Origin: DATBSL01 sp964561785
Lineage (GTDB): Bacteria; Acidobacteriota; Vicinamibacteria; Fen-336
Length of the DNA: 64,000 bases
Assembly: GCA_964561785.1 (NCBI GenBank)
Contig: CAZLRF010000008.1
Span: forward strand, 1-64,000
Direction of reading: 5' to 3'
The position numbers were made by a program, and so were the translations under genes. The notes beneath the pieces were generated by a model. It did no database searches and was not told the DNA's origin. It saw only the letters and a list, made by a program, of their open reading frames with translations. Of the stretch, positions 32,458 to 40,177 are shown in pieces; the first letter of the stretch is position 1; every line of letters starts with the position of its first letter.

Positions 32458-32738
32458 GCAAGCTGTGGCTGGCGGTGGGCTTCGCGGGGCAGCTCCTGTT
32501 CACGTCCCGCTTTCTCGTGCAGTGGATCGCCTCGGAGAGGCGCAAGCAGAGCATCGTGCCCACCGCGTTCTGGTGGCTCAGCCTCGGCGGCTCGGCGCTG
32601 CTGCTCGCCTACGCGATCTGGCGGCGCGACCCGGTGTTCATCCTCGGCCAGGCGTTCGGGTTCCTCGTCTACACGCGCAACCTGGTCCTCATCGCCCGTC
32701 ACCACCCGGCGGTTCTCCCCCCGGCGGCGAAGCCCTGA
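32454..32738 (+). CDS. Lipid A biosynthesis N-terminal domain (LAB_N) protein
   Basis: The 94-residue protein is a complete LAB_N domain: three membrane segments with FAGQLLFTSRFLVQWIASERRKQSIVP and FWWLSLGGSALLL, then YAIWRRDPVFILGQAFGFLVYTRNL. LAB_N proteins sit beside glycosyltransferases that modify lipid A or polyprenyl-linked sugars and are thought to help move or present the lipid. It is translationally coupled to the upstream GT2 gene. Its last 50 bases overlap the 3' end of the opposing ArnT-like gene. Confidence 0.92.
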   Translation: MSKLWLAVGFAGQLLFTSRFLVQWIASERRKQSIVPTAFWWLSLGGSALLLAYAIWRRDPVFILGQAFGFLVYTRNLVLIARHHPAVLPPAAKP

Positions 32739-34293
32739 CCCGCCACAGGGTGAAGCCCCCGCTCGCGGCCACGAGGCGGCCGCGGCCGGGGGGCGCCACG
32801 CCCACGGGGCAGACGAAGTCGTAGGGCGGCTGCGGGGGGCGCTCGACCACGAGCCGGTCGAGCCGCCGGGCGAGCGGCCACGTGAAGCGTCGGTCGGTTC
32901 CCTCGGCGACGACGAGCGGGACCTGCGGCCGCACCCGCGGCGCGAGGGCCTCGGCCGCGGCCACGAAGGCGTGGTGACGGTGCGCGGCGCGCGGCTCGGC
33001 GACGCCCGCGAACGCGACGCCGTAGAGGAGGCCGGCGGTCAGGAGCGCGCCGGTCGCCCCCCCGAAGCGCCGGGCCACCGTCGCGCCGAACAGGATCGCG
33101 ACCAGGCCGAGAGCAGCCACCGCGCTCGCCAGCGCCGCCGCCTCGGCCGAGGGCAGGCCGGCGAGCTCGCGGCGCGCCGCGAGCGGGGCCAGGACGGCCC
33201 ACGCCGCGGCGAGCGCGGCCCACGGCGCCGTCCGCCCCCACGGGCGGTCGAGGCGGAGCAGAACCGCCGCGGCCAGCACGGAGAAGGGCGGGAGAACGGG
33301 GATCAGGTAACGGGGCAGCGTCCCCGGCACGAACAGGAACACGACGGCGCCCCAGAGGACGGCCGTCCCGCACAGCGCCCGCCAGGGGTCCTCGACGAGG
33401 CGCAGCAGCGCGGCCCGGCCGCGCTTCGAGAGAAGGGCGGCGAGGACGAGCGACCACGGCGCCGCCGCCGCGAGCAGAACCAGGGGGTACGCGAGGACGT
33501 GACGCGCCGCCTCGCCCGCTCCCGCCTCGGTGGTGCGCTGCGCCACCTCGGCGGCGAGCCGTGCCCCGAGGGCCCGAACCGGCCCCGAGGCGGCGTAGGG
33601 CACCACCCACGCGGCGACGAGCGCGGCGAGGAGGAGGGCTCCCGCGGCGAGCGCGGCGGGACGCCACGGCAGGCGCCGCCGCCACGTGAGGAGGAGCGCG
33701 GGGGGATGGAAGAACAGCGGCGCGATGCCCTTGGTGAGGACGCCACCCGCCACCAGCGCCTGAGAGAGCGCCCACTGCACGGCGGGCGAGCCCCGGCGGC
33801 GCCCCAGCTCGAAGGCGGCGAGGGCGGCCGTCGTCCACAGGGTGAACGGGAGGTCGATCTCGCCGGGTCGGCCGTACTGCGGGACGATGCCGAGCGTGAG
33901 GAACACGAGGGCGGGGAGGGCGTGGGGGGAGGACCGCGCCCCGGCGCCGAGCGCGAAGAGCAGCAGGGCGATCGCCGCGGTCGCGAGGAGGCTCGGCAGC
34001 CGCACCGGGAGCGCCCCGACGCGCCTCGCGTCTCTCCCCGAGAGAGCCACGATCATCCAGGAGTGCATCGGCGGCTTGTTGAGGTAGGGCTCGCCGAGCA
34101 GGCGCGGCACCACGTAGTCGCCCCGGCGGATCATCTCCGCGGCCACGAGGGCGCGGCGCGGCTCCTCCCAGCGGAGCGGGTCGTCCGAGACCCCGCGCAG
34201 GTAGACGAAGCCGAGGACGACCGCGAGCGCCGCCCAGGCCCAGCCGGGCAGGCGCAGGGCGGGGCCGTCGGCGGGGTCGGGGGCGTCGGCCAC
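32689..34293 (-). CDS. ArnT-like integral membrane glycosyltransferase (GT39/GT83 type)
   Basis: The 534-residue protein has about eleven hydrophobic segments and the ArnT/PMT signature in the first periplasmic loop: LRWEEPRRALVAAEM, then MIRRGDYVVPRLLGEPYLNKPPMHSWMI. The acidic residue in WEEPR corresponds to the catalytic position that activates the acceptor. Such enzymes transfer a sugar from undecaprenyl phosphate to lipid A or protein. The convergent GT2 and LAB_N genes could supply the lipid-linked donor. The soluble C-terminal 110 residues are not conserved. Confidence 0.9.
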   Translation of the reverse strand: MADAPDPADGPALRLPGWAWAALAVVLGFVYLRGVSDDPLRWEEPRRALVAAEMIRRGDYVVPRLLGEPYLNKPPMHSWMIVALSGRDARRVGALPVRLPSLLATAAIALLLFALGAGARSSPHALPALVFLTLGIVPQYGRPGEIDLPFTLWTTAALAAFELGRRRGSPAVQWALSQALVAGGVLTKGIAPLFFHPPALLLTWRRRLPWRPAALAAGALLLAALVAAWVVPYAASGPVRALGARLAAEVAQRTTEAGAGEAARHVLAYPLVLLAAAAPWSLVLAALLSKRGRAALLRLVEDPWRALCGTAVLWGAVVFLFVPGTLPRYLIPVLPPFSVLAAAVLLRLDRPWGRTAPWAALAAAWAVLAPLAARRELAGLPSAEAAALASAVAALGLVAILFGATVARRFGGATGALLTAGLLYGVAFAGVAEPRAAHRHHAFVAAAEALAPRVRPQVPLVVAEGTDRRFTWPLARRLDRLVVERPPQPPYDFVCPVGVAPPGRGRLVAASGGFTLWRVRASPPGGEPPGGDGR

Positions 34294-34301
34294 GAGACCT
34301 T

Positions 34302-34307
34302 TATAAT
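34302..34307 (+). promoter_or_regulatory. Consensus -10 box TATAAT upstream of octahaem protein gene
   Basis: A perfect TATAAT in a very GC-rich context, about 64 bases before the cytochrome start. No good -35 box is visible at 16-18 bases. Transcription would start near 34314 and include the short leader reading frame at 34354. Confidence 0.5.
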
Positions 34308-34353
34308 GGCGTCAGCCGATCTTCCCAAGGGCGCGCCTCGCCCCAGGAGAGCC

Positions 34354-34374
34354 ATGGACGCTCCCGTCGCATGA
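34354..34374 (+). CDS. Possible seven-codon leader cistron (MDAPVA) coupled to cytochrome gene
   Basis: ATG 34354 follows AGGAG at ideal spacing and encodes M-D-A-P-V-A before TGA 34372-34374, which overlaps the ATG (34371) of the octahaem protein as ATGA. The cytochrome ATG has no ribosome binding site of its own. Ribosomes may therefore load on the minicistron and restart at the cytochrome. Confidence 0.4.
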   Translation: MDAPVA

Positions 34375-36731
34375 AGCCCGCCGCGCGCCGCCGCCTGCTC
34401 GGCCTCGTCGTCCTCGCCCTCCTCGCGGGGGCGGCGGCCCTCATCGTGTGGCTGCCCCCGCCGGGCCAGGGCCGGACGACCGGCCCTCCGCCCGTCTCCT
34501 ACGTCGGTGTCGACTCGTGCGCGCAGTGCCACGCCGAGGAGACGGCCGCCTGGCGCGGCTCCCACCACGACCTCGCGATGCAGCCGCCGAACGAGAAGAC
34601 GGTGCTCGGCGACTTCGAGGACGCGCGCTTCACCTACGAGGGGGCCACCAGCCGCTTCTTCCGGAAGGACGGCCGGTACGTGGTGCGCACCGACGGCCCG
34701 GACGGGACGCTCGCGGACTTCCCCGTCGCCTGGGCGTTCGGGGTGACCCCGCTCCAGCAGTACCTCGTCGAGCTGCCGGGCGGGCGCCTGCAGGCGCTCT
34801 CGGTCGCGTGGGACAGCCGGCCGAGGGAAGAGGGCGGCCAGCGCTGGTTCCACCTCTACCCCGGCGAGCGGGTCGACCACCGGGACGTGCTCCACTGGAC
34901 GAAGCCCTCGCAGAACTGGAACACGCAGTGCGCGGAGTGCCACTCGACGAACCTGCGCAAGGGCTACCGCCTGGCCGAGGACCGCTTCTCGACCACGTTC
35001 TCCGAGGTGAACGTGTCGTGCGAGGCCTGCCACGGCGCCGGCGCGCGTCACGTCGACTGGGCGCGCCGGGCGCAGGCGCGCGGCCAGGAGCCCCAGGGCG
35101 ACCCCGGGCTCATCGTGCGCTTCACCGAGCGCCGCAGCCGGGAGTGGGAGATGGACGAGGAGCGGGGCATCGCGCGGCCGACGAAGTTCCTCGAGACCCG
35201 CTTCGAGGTCGAGACCTGCGCCCGCTGCCACGGCCGGCGCGCCCTGCTGACCGAGGAGTACCGGCCGGGGCGGCTCCTCGCCGACACCCACCGCCCGGCG
35301 CTGCTCGAGGAGGGCCTCTACTACGCCGACGGCCAGATGCGGGAGGAGGTCTACAACTGGGGCTCGTTCCTGCAGAGCCGGATGTACGCGAAGGGCGTCA
35401 CCTGCTCCGACTGCCACGAGCCTCACACCCAGAAGGTCAAGGTGGGGCGCGACGACGTCTGCTCCTCCTGCCACCAGCCCGAGCGCTTCGCGACGCGCAA
35501 GCACCACTTCCACCGCGAGAAGGGGAAGGGCGCCTCGTGCGTCGCCTGCCACATGCGGACCGAGACGTACATGGTCGTGGACCCCCGGCACGACCACTCG
35601 TTCCGCGCCCCGCGGCCGGACCTCACGGTCGCCCTCGGAGGGCAGCACGCCCCGAACGCCTGCAACGACTGCCACCGCGACCGCACGGCGGAGTGGGCGG
35701 CGCGGGCGGTGAGCCGGTGGTACCCCGGGGGGCAGCAGGAGAAGCCCCACTACGCGACCGCCCTCTTCGCGGGGCGGACGTTCCAGCCGGGGGCGGAGCC
35801 GCTGCTGCTCGGCGTCGCCCTCGACGCGAAGCAGCCCGGCATCGTGCGGGCGACCGCGGTCTCGCTCCTCCCGTCGCACCTCGGCCCGGACTCGCTCCCC
35901 GCCCTCGAGAAGGCGGCGAAGGACCAGGACCCGCTGGTGCGCCTCGGGGTCGTCTCCGCCCTCGAGGCGCTGCCCCCGCGCGAGCGGGTGAGGACCGGCG
36001 TCCACCTCCTCTGGGACCCCGTGCGCGCGGTGCGGGTCGAGGCGGTCGGGGCGTTCGCCGACGTGCCCGACGAGCACCTGGCGACCGAGGCCCGCGCGGC
36101 CTTCGATCGCTCGCTCGACGACTTCTTCCTCGCGCAGCGGTCGAACGCCGAGCGGCCGGAGTCGCACGTGAACCTCGGCATCGTCGCCGCGAGGCGGGGG
36201 CGGCCGGAGGAGGCGCGGCGCCACTACGAGACCGCGCTGCGCCTCGCGCCGTGGTTCGTCCCCGCCTTCGTGAACCTCGCCGACCTCCTGCGGAGCGAGG
36301 GCAAGGACGGCGAGGGCGAGGCCCTCTTGAGGCGCGCCCTGCAGGTCGACCCGGGCAACGCGTCGGTCCACCACGCGCTCGGCCTGCTGCTCGTGCGGCA
36401 GAAGCGGCCGGCCGAGGCCCTGGCCGCGCTCGCGCGCGCCGCCGAGCTCGCGCCGTCCTCGCCCGAGTTCGCCTACGCCCACGCGATCGGGCTGCACTCC
36501 GCGGGCCGCCCCGACGAGGCGCTCGCCGCGCTGCGCGCGGCGCACCGGCGCGCCCCGGGCGCGCGGAGCCTGCTCGTCGCCCTGGTGACCATCAACCGCG
36601 AGCGGGGCAGCCTGCGCGAGGCCCGCAAGTGGGCGGAGAGGCTGGCCCAGGCGGCCCCCGGCGACCCCGCCGCCCGCTCGCTCCTCGCCGCTCTCGAGCA
36701 AGAGGCGACGGGCGTGGCCCCCGGGCGCTAG
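34371..36731 (+). CDS. Octahaem cytochrome c with HEAT and TPR repeats
   Basis: The 786-residue exported protein has an N-terminal signal anchor (residues 8-30). Its cytochrome part (residues 45-450) contains eight CxxCH motifs (CAQCH at 50, then CAECH, CEACH, CARCH, CSDCH, CSSCH, CVACH, CNDCH). The motif layout resembles cytochrome c554-like multihaem proteins of nitrogen and metal redox pathways. HEAT-like helices follow (about 470-590), then TPR repeats (600-780) such as PESHVNLGIVAARRGRPEEARRHYETAL, which normally bind partner proteins. The electron acceptor is unknown. Immediately after its stop lies the remnant of a peroxiredoxin gene. Confidence 0.88.
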   Translation: MKPAARRRLLGLVVLALLAGAAALIVWLPPPGQGRTTGPPPVSYVGVDSCAQCHAEETAAWRGSHHDLAMQPPNEKTVLGDFEDARFTYEGATSRFFRKDGRYVVRTDGPDGTLADFPVAWAFGVTPLQQYLVELPGGRLQALSVAWDSRPREEGGQRWFHLYPGERVDHRDVLHWTKPSQNWNTQCAECHSTNLRKGYRLAEDRFSTTFSEVNVSCEACHGAGARHVDWARRAQARGQEPQGDPGLIVRFTERRSREWEMDEERGIARPTKFLETRFEVETCARCHGRRALLTEEYRPGRLLADTHRPALLEEGLYYADGQMREEVYNWGSFLQSRMYAKGVTCSDCHEPHTQKVKVGRDDVCSSCHQPERFATRKHHFHREKGKGASCVACHMRTETYMVVDPRHDHSFRAPRPDLTVALGGQHAPNACNDCHRDRTAEWAARAVSRWYPGGQQEKPHYATALFAGRTFQPGAEPLLLGVALDAKQPGIVRATAVSLLPSHLGPDSLPALEKAAKDQDPLVRLGVVSALEALPPRERVRTGVHLLWDPVRAVRVEAVGAFADVPDEHLATEARAAFDRSLDDFFLAQRSNAERPESHVNLGIVAARRGRPEEARRHYETALRLAPWFVPAFVNLADLLRSEGKDGEGEALLRRALQVDPGNASVHHALGLLLVRQKRPAEALAALARAAELAPSSPEFAYAHAIGLHSAGRPDEALAALRAAHRRAPGARSLLVALVTINRERGSLREARKWAERLAQAAPGDPAARSLLAALEQEATGVAPGR

Positions 36732-36732
36732 G

Positions 36733-37089
36733 TTCGTCCACCTGGCCTGGAAGAAGAGCGAGAAGGAGCTCGCGAACGTCAAGTACCCCATGGCCGCCGA
36801 CCCCACGGGGCAGGTCTCGCGGATGTTCGGTGTCTACGACGAGGCGACCGGCCTCGCCCTGCGCGGCACCTTCGTCATCAACCCCGAAGGTGTGCTGCTC
36901 AACAGCGAGGTCAACTTCTACAACCTGGGCCGCAACATCGACGAGCTCATGCGGAAGTTCAAGGCCAACGTCTACATGGCCAGGAAGGCGAACGAGGTCT
37001 GCCCTTCGAAGTGGAAGGACGAGGGCGACAAGACGCTCGTGAACCCCGGGGCCAAGATGGTCGGCAAGGTCCACGAGGCATTGCAGTAG
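36733..37089 (+). pseudogene. AhpC/Prx1-type peroxiredoxin lacking its N-terminal part
   Basis: The frame from 36733 reads FVHLAWKKSEKELANVKYPM, then DPTGQVSRMFGVYDEATGLALRGTFVINPEG, GRNIDELMRKFKAN and EVCPSKWKDEGDKTL, ending at TAG 37087-37089. This is the C-terminal two thirds (118 residues) of an AhpC-type peroxiredoxin, including the resolving Cys in VCPSKW. The first 70-80 residues with the peroxidatic Cys are missing, and there is no start codon where homology begins; the first ATG (36790) lies inside the fold. Homology starts two bases after the stop of the octahaem gene, so a rearrangement joined the two. It cannot encode a working peroxidase. Confidence 0.85.
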
Positions 37090-37161
37090 GCCTTCGGCGG
37101 GCGTGGTCGCACCGCCTCTCGGTCGCTCGCCCGGCCGACCCCGCCCGCCCTTCCGGGACCG

Positions 37162-38487
37162 CTACCAGGCGTTGAGGGTCTGGCGCCAGCCGTCGGTCCG
37201 GATCTCCGGGACCGCCGCGTGCAGGCGGGCCTGCACCTCGGCCTGCGCCGCCGCGGCGCCGCTGCAGCGGCCATTGCGCACGACGTAGAGGGCCTCGGCG
37301 AGCGAGGCCTCGCGGGGGTCCCCGAGCGCGCGGTCCACGTCGTCCGCCGCCGCGCAGTCGGCGGGGATCCCGCCGAAGTAGTCCGCCTCGCCGCGCGCGT
37401 TCGCGACCACGAAGGACACCGGGAAGAGCACCTTGTCGCAGAAGTCGAAGCCGTACTGGCCGACCGGCTTGCCGAAGGTCCTCTCGCCGACCACCTTCAC
37501 GTCCATGAACGGCCGCAGGCCGTTCACGACCGCCTCGCTCGCGGAGGCGGAGCCGCGGGTGGCGATGACCACCAGGCGGCTCACCCCGAGGGCCTGCGGT
37601 TTCGCCTCGAACCGGTAGGCGACGTCGCGGCTCGACTGCTTGTCGTTGTGGGTGAACTGGACGAAGACCTGGCCGACGAGCGGCGCCCCCGCGACGAGGC
37701 CGGCGAGGTGCTGGGCCACGTCCACCAGGCCGCCGCCGTTGTAGCGCAGGTCGAGGACGAGCTCGGTCGCCCCCTCGTCGCGGAGCTGGGAAAAGGCGGC
37801 GTTCAGCGCCTCGACCGAGGGGCGGACGAAGTTGCGGAAGTGGACGTAGGCCACCCGCGACGGGCCGGCGGTGAGGACGGCGGTCTGCGAGACGGTGGGG
37901 ATCGTGACCTTGCGCTTGACGAGGGTCGCCGCCTTCTCCCGCCCCTGCAGGTCGCGCCAGGTGAAGGCGAGCGACACCCCCTCCTGCTCGGGCCCGAAGA
38001 TCGTCCCGATCTCCCCCGTGCGGAGCAGGTCGGCCACCGCCTTGCCGCCGATCGTCAGCAGCGTGTCGCCGCGGTCCATCCCGGCCTCCGCGGCCGGGCT
38101 GCCGGGGAACGTCTGGACGAGGCGCAGCTCGCTCGGGCCGGTCGCCTTGTAGGAGAGGCCGAACCCGATGAACTGGCTCTCGGAGAAGAACGCGTCGCTC
38201 GAGGCCTTGGACGTGACGTAGCTGAAGCTCGAGTCGAGGGGCCGATACCGGACCGCCTCGAGGTAGGCCTCGGGCGAAGCGAACGACGCGGGGTCGGGGT
38301 TCGGCAGCTCCTTGTACCAGTAGTAGTACGACTGCAGGACGTCGCGGACGAACGTGCACTGGCCGACCGTCGTGCAGCTGGTCGCGCCCGCGGACGAGCC
38401 GGTGCTCGGGGAGGTGGGGGACGAGCCTCCGCCGCAGGAGAGCACAGGGCCGGTCAGCAGGACGAGCGCGAGACGCCGCAGGGCCAT
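37162..38487 (-). CDS. S41-family (C-terminal processing) peptidase lipoprotein
   Basis: The 441-residue protein starts at ATG 38487 with a lipoprotein signal (LALVLLTGPVLSC, lipid-modified Cys 18). A Ser/Thr/Gly-rich linker leads to an N-terminal helical region, a PDZ domain (SPAAEAGMDRGDTLLTIGGKAV), and the tail-specific protease domain with VLDLRYNGGGLVDVAQ, the catalytic Ser in ATRGSASASEAVVNGL and the Lys in VGERTFGKPVGQY. It would degrade or trim envelope proteins at the outer membrane. I prefer 38487 to an upstream in-frame ATG (38580) because it begins the signal peptide. Confidence 0.92.
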   Translation of the reverse strand: MALRRLALVLLTGPVLSCGGGSSPTSPSTGSSAGATSCTTVGQCTFVRDVLQSYYYWYKELPNPDPASFASPEAYLEAVRYRPLDSSFSYVTSKASSDAFFSESQFIGFGLSYKATGPSELRLVQTFPGSPAAEAGMDRGDTLLTIGGKAVADLLRTGEIGTIFGPEQEGVSLAFTWRDLQGREKAATLVKRKVTIPTVSQTAVLTAGPSRVAYVHFRNFVRPSVEALNAAFSQLRDEGATELVLDLRYNGGGLVDVAQHLAGLVAGAPLVGQVFVQFTHNDKQSSRDVAYRFEAKPQALGVSRLVVIATRGSASASEAVVNGLRPFMDVKVVGERTFGKPVGQYGFDFCDKVLFPVSFVVANARGEADYFGGIPADCAAADDVDRALGDPREASLAEALYVVRNGRCSGAAAAQAEVQARLHAAVPEIRTDGWRQTLNAW

Positions 38488-38544
38488 GGGGCGAGCCTCC
38501 AGGACCAGTGTGCGGCCGATCCGCCCGTCGCCGCAAGGCGGCTG

Positions 38545-38572
38545 TAGAATGCCGTCCCGCCGGACGAGGAGG
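38545..38572 (+). promoter_or_regulatory. -10 box and ribosome binding site of pgi
   Basis: TAGAAT (38545-38550) serves as -10 box; GAGGAGG (38566-38572) is a strong Shine-Dalgarno seven bases before ATG 38579. The divergent S41 gene starts 91 bases to the left. Confidence 0.5.
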
Positions 38573-38578
38573 CCCGCC

Positions 38579-40171
38579 ATGACCCCACGCGAGCTCTGGG
38601 AGCGCTACAAGTCGCTGCTGTTCGACGATCCCGGCCTCGGGCTCCGGCTCGACCTCAGCCGGGCCGGGATCGCGGAGGCCGCCCTCGCCGAGCGCGAGGG
38701 GGCGCTCGGCGAGGCGCTCGAAGCGATGGCCGCGCTCGAGGCGGGGGCGATCGCCAACCCCGACGAGGGGCGCATGGTCGGCCACTACTGGCTGCGCGCG
38801 CCGGAGAAGGCGCCGACCCCCCAGATCGCGGCCGCGATCCGCGAGACGGTGGGGCGCGTGCGGGACTTCGCCGCGCGCGTCCACGACGGCCGGGTGCGGC
38901 CGCCGACGGCGGCAAGCTTCCGGAACGTCCTCGTCGTCGGCATCGGCGGCTCGGCGCTCGGCCCCCAGCTCCTGGCGGACGCCCTGGGGAGCGCGAGGGA
39001 CCGCCTCGTCCCGCATTTCCTCGACAACACCGACCCCGACGGCCTCGACCGGGTCCTCGGGGGCCTCGGCGAGGGGCTCGCCGAGACCCTCGCGGTCGTC
39101 ATCTCGAAGTCCGGCGGCACTCCCGAGACCCGCAACGGCATGGTGGAGGCGGCGGCCGCCTACCGGGTCCGCGGCCTCGACTTCGCCGCCCACGCGGCCG
39201 CGATCACCCAGGAGGGCAGCGCCCTCGACCGGCAGGCCGTCGCCCAGGGCTTCCTCGGGCGCTTCCCGATGTGGGACTGGGTGGGCGGGCGCACGTCGGT
39301 GACGAGCGCGGTCGGCCTCCTGCCCGCGGCCCTGCAGGGGATCGACGTGACGGCGCTGCTCGCAGGCGCGGCCGCGATGGACGAGGCGACCCGCCGCCGC
39401 GAGCTCCGGCGCAACCCGGCCGCGCTCCTCGCCCTCGCGTGGCACGCGATCGGCGAGGGCCGGGGGACGAAGGCGATGGTGGTGCTCCCCTACAAGGACC
39501 GGCTCCTCCTCTTCGGCCGCTACCTCCAGCAGCTGGTCATGGAGTCGCTCGGCAAGGAGAAGGACCTCGCCGGGCGGGTGGTCCACCAGGGCCTCACCGT
39601 CTACGGGAACAAGGGCTCGACGGACCAGCACGCCTTCGTGCAGCAGCTGCGCGACGGCACGCCCGACTTCTTCGTCACCTTCGTGCGCGTGCTGAAGGAC
39701 CGGGAAGCGGCGAGCCTGGAGGTCGAGCCGGGAGCGACGAGCGGGGACTTCCTCGACGGCTTCCTCCTCGGCACGCGGCGCGCCCTCTTCGAGAGCGGAC
39801 GACCCTCGCTCACCCTCACGATCCCGGACGTCTCCCCGCGCAGCCTCGGCCTGCTGATCGCGCTCTACGAGCGCGCGGTGGGACTCTACGCGAGCCTCGT
39901 CGGCATCAACGCCTACCACCAGCCGGGGGTCGAGGCGGGGAAGAAGGCGGCGGCCGCCGTCCTCGACCTCCAGCGAAGGGTCCTCGCCGCGCTCCGGGAC
40001 CGAGGGCAGAAGGGCGCGACCTGCGAGGAGGTGGCGGCGGCGGCGGGAGCGCCGGACGAGGTCGAGACCGTGCTCCACGTCCTCGAGCGCCTCGCCGCGA
40101 ACCCCGACCGGGGCGTCGCGCGCCGGGCGGGCGCCTCGCCGTTCGACGCCGTCTACACCCCGACCGGGTGA
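38579..40171 (+). CDS. pgi: Glucose-6-phosphate isomerase (classical PGI fold)
   Basis: The 530-residue enzyme interconverts glucose 6-phosphate and fructose 6-phosphate. Sugar-isomerase features are intact: VVGIGGSALGPQLL, VVISKSGGTPETRNG (phosphate binding), FPMWDWVGGRTSVTSAVG, VMESLGKEKD with the catalytic Glu, GNKGSTDQHAFVQQL (catalytic His region), and the C-terminal Lys in HQPGVEAGKKAA. It is somewhat shorter at the N-terminus than E. coli PGI and resembles cyanobacterial/acidobacterial forms. A structurally unrelated cupin-type isomerase is encoded at 60.4 kb. Confidence 0.95.
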   Translation: MTPRELWERYKSLLFDDPGLGLRLDLSRAGIAEAALAEREGALGEALEAMAALEAGAIANPDEGRMVGHYWLRAPEKAPTPQIAAAIRETVGRVRDFAARVHDGRVRPPTAASFRNVLVVGIGGSALGPQLLADALGSARDRLVPHFLDNTDPDGLDRVLGGLGEGLAETLAVVISKSGGTPETRNGMVEAAAAYRVRGLDFAAHAAAITQEGSALDRQAVAQGFLGRFPMWDWVGGRTSVTSAVGLLPAALQGIDVTALLAGAAAMDEATRRRELRRNPAALLALAWHAIGEGRGTKAMVVLPYKDRLLLFGRYLQQLVMESLGKEKDLAGRVVHQGLTVYGNKGSTDQHAFVQQLRDGTPDFFVTFVRVLKDREAASLEVEPGATSGDFLDGFLLGTRRALFESGRPSLTLTIPDVSPRSLGLLIALYERAVGLYASLVGINAYHQPGVEAGKKAAAAVLDLQRRVLAALRDRGQKGATCEEVAAAAGAPDEVETVLHVLERLAANPDRGVARRAGASPFDAVYTPTG

Positions 40172-40177
40172 GGCCGG

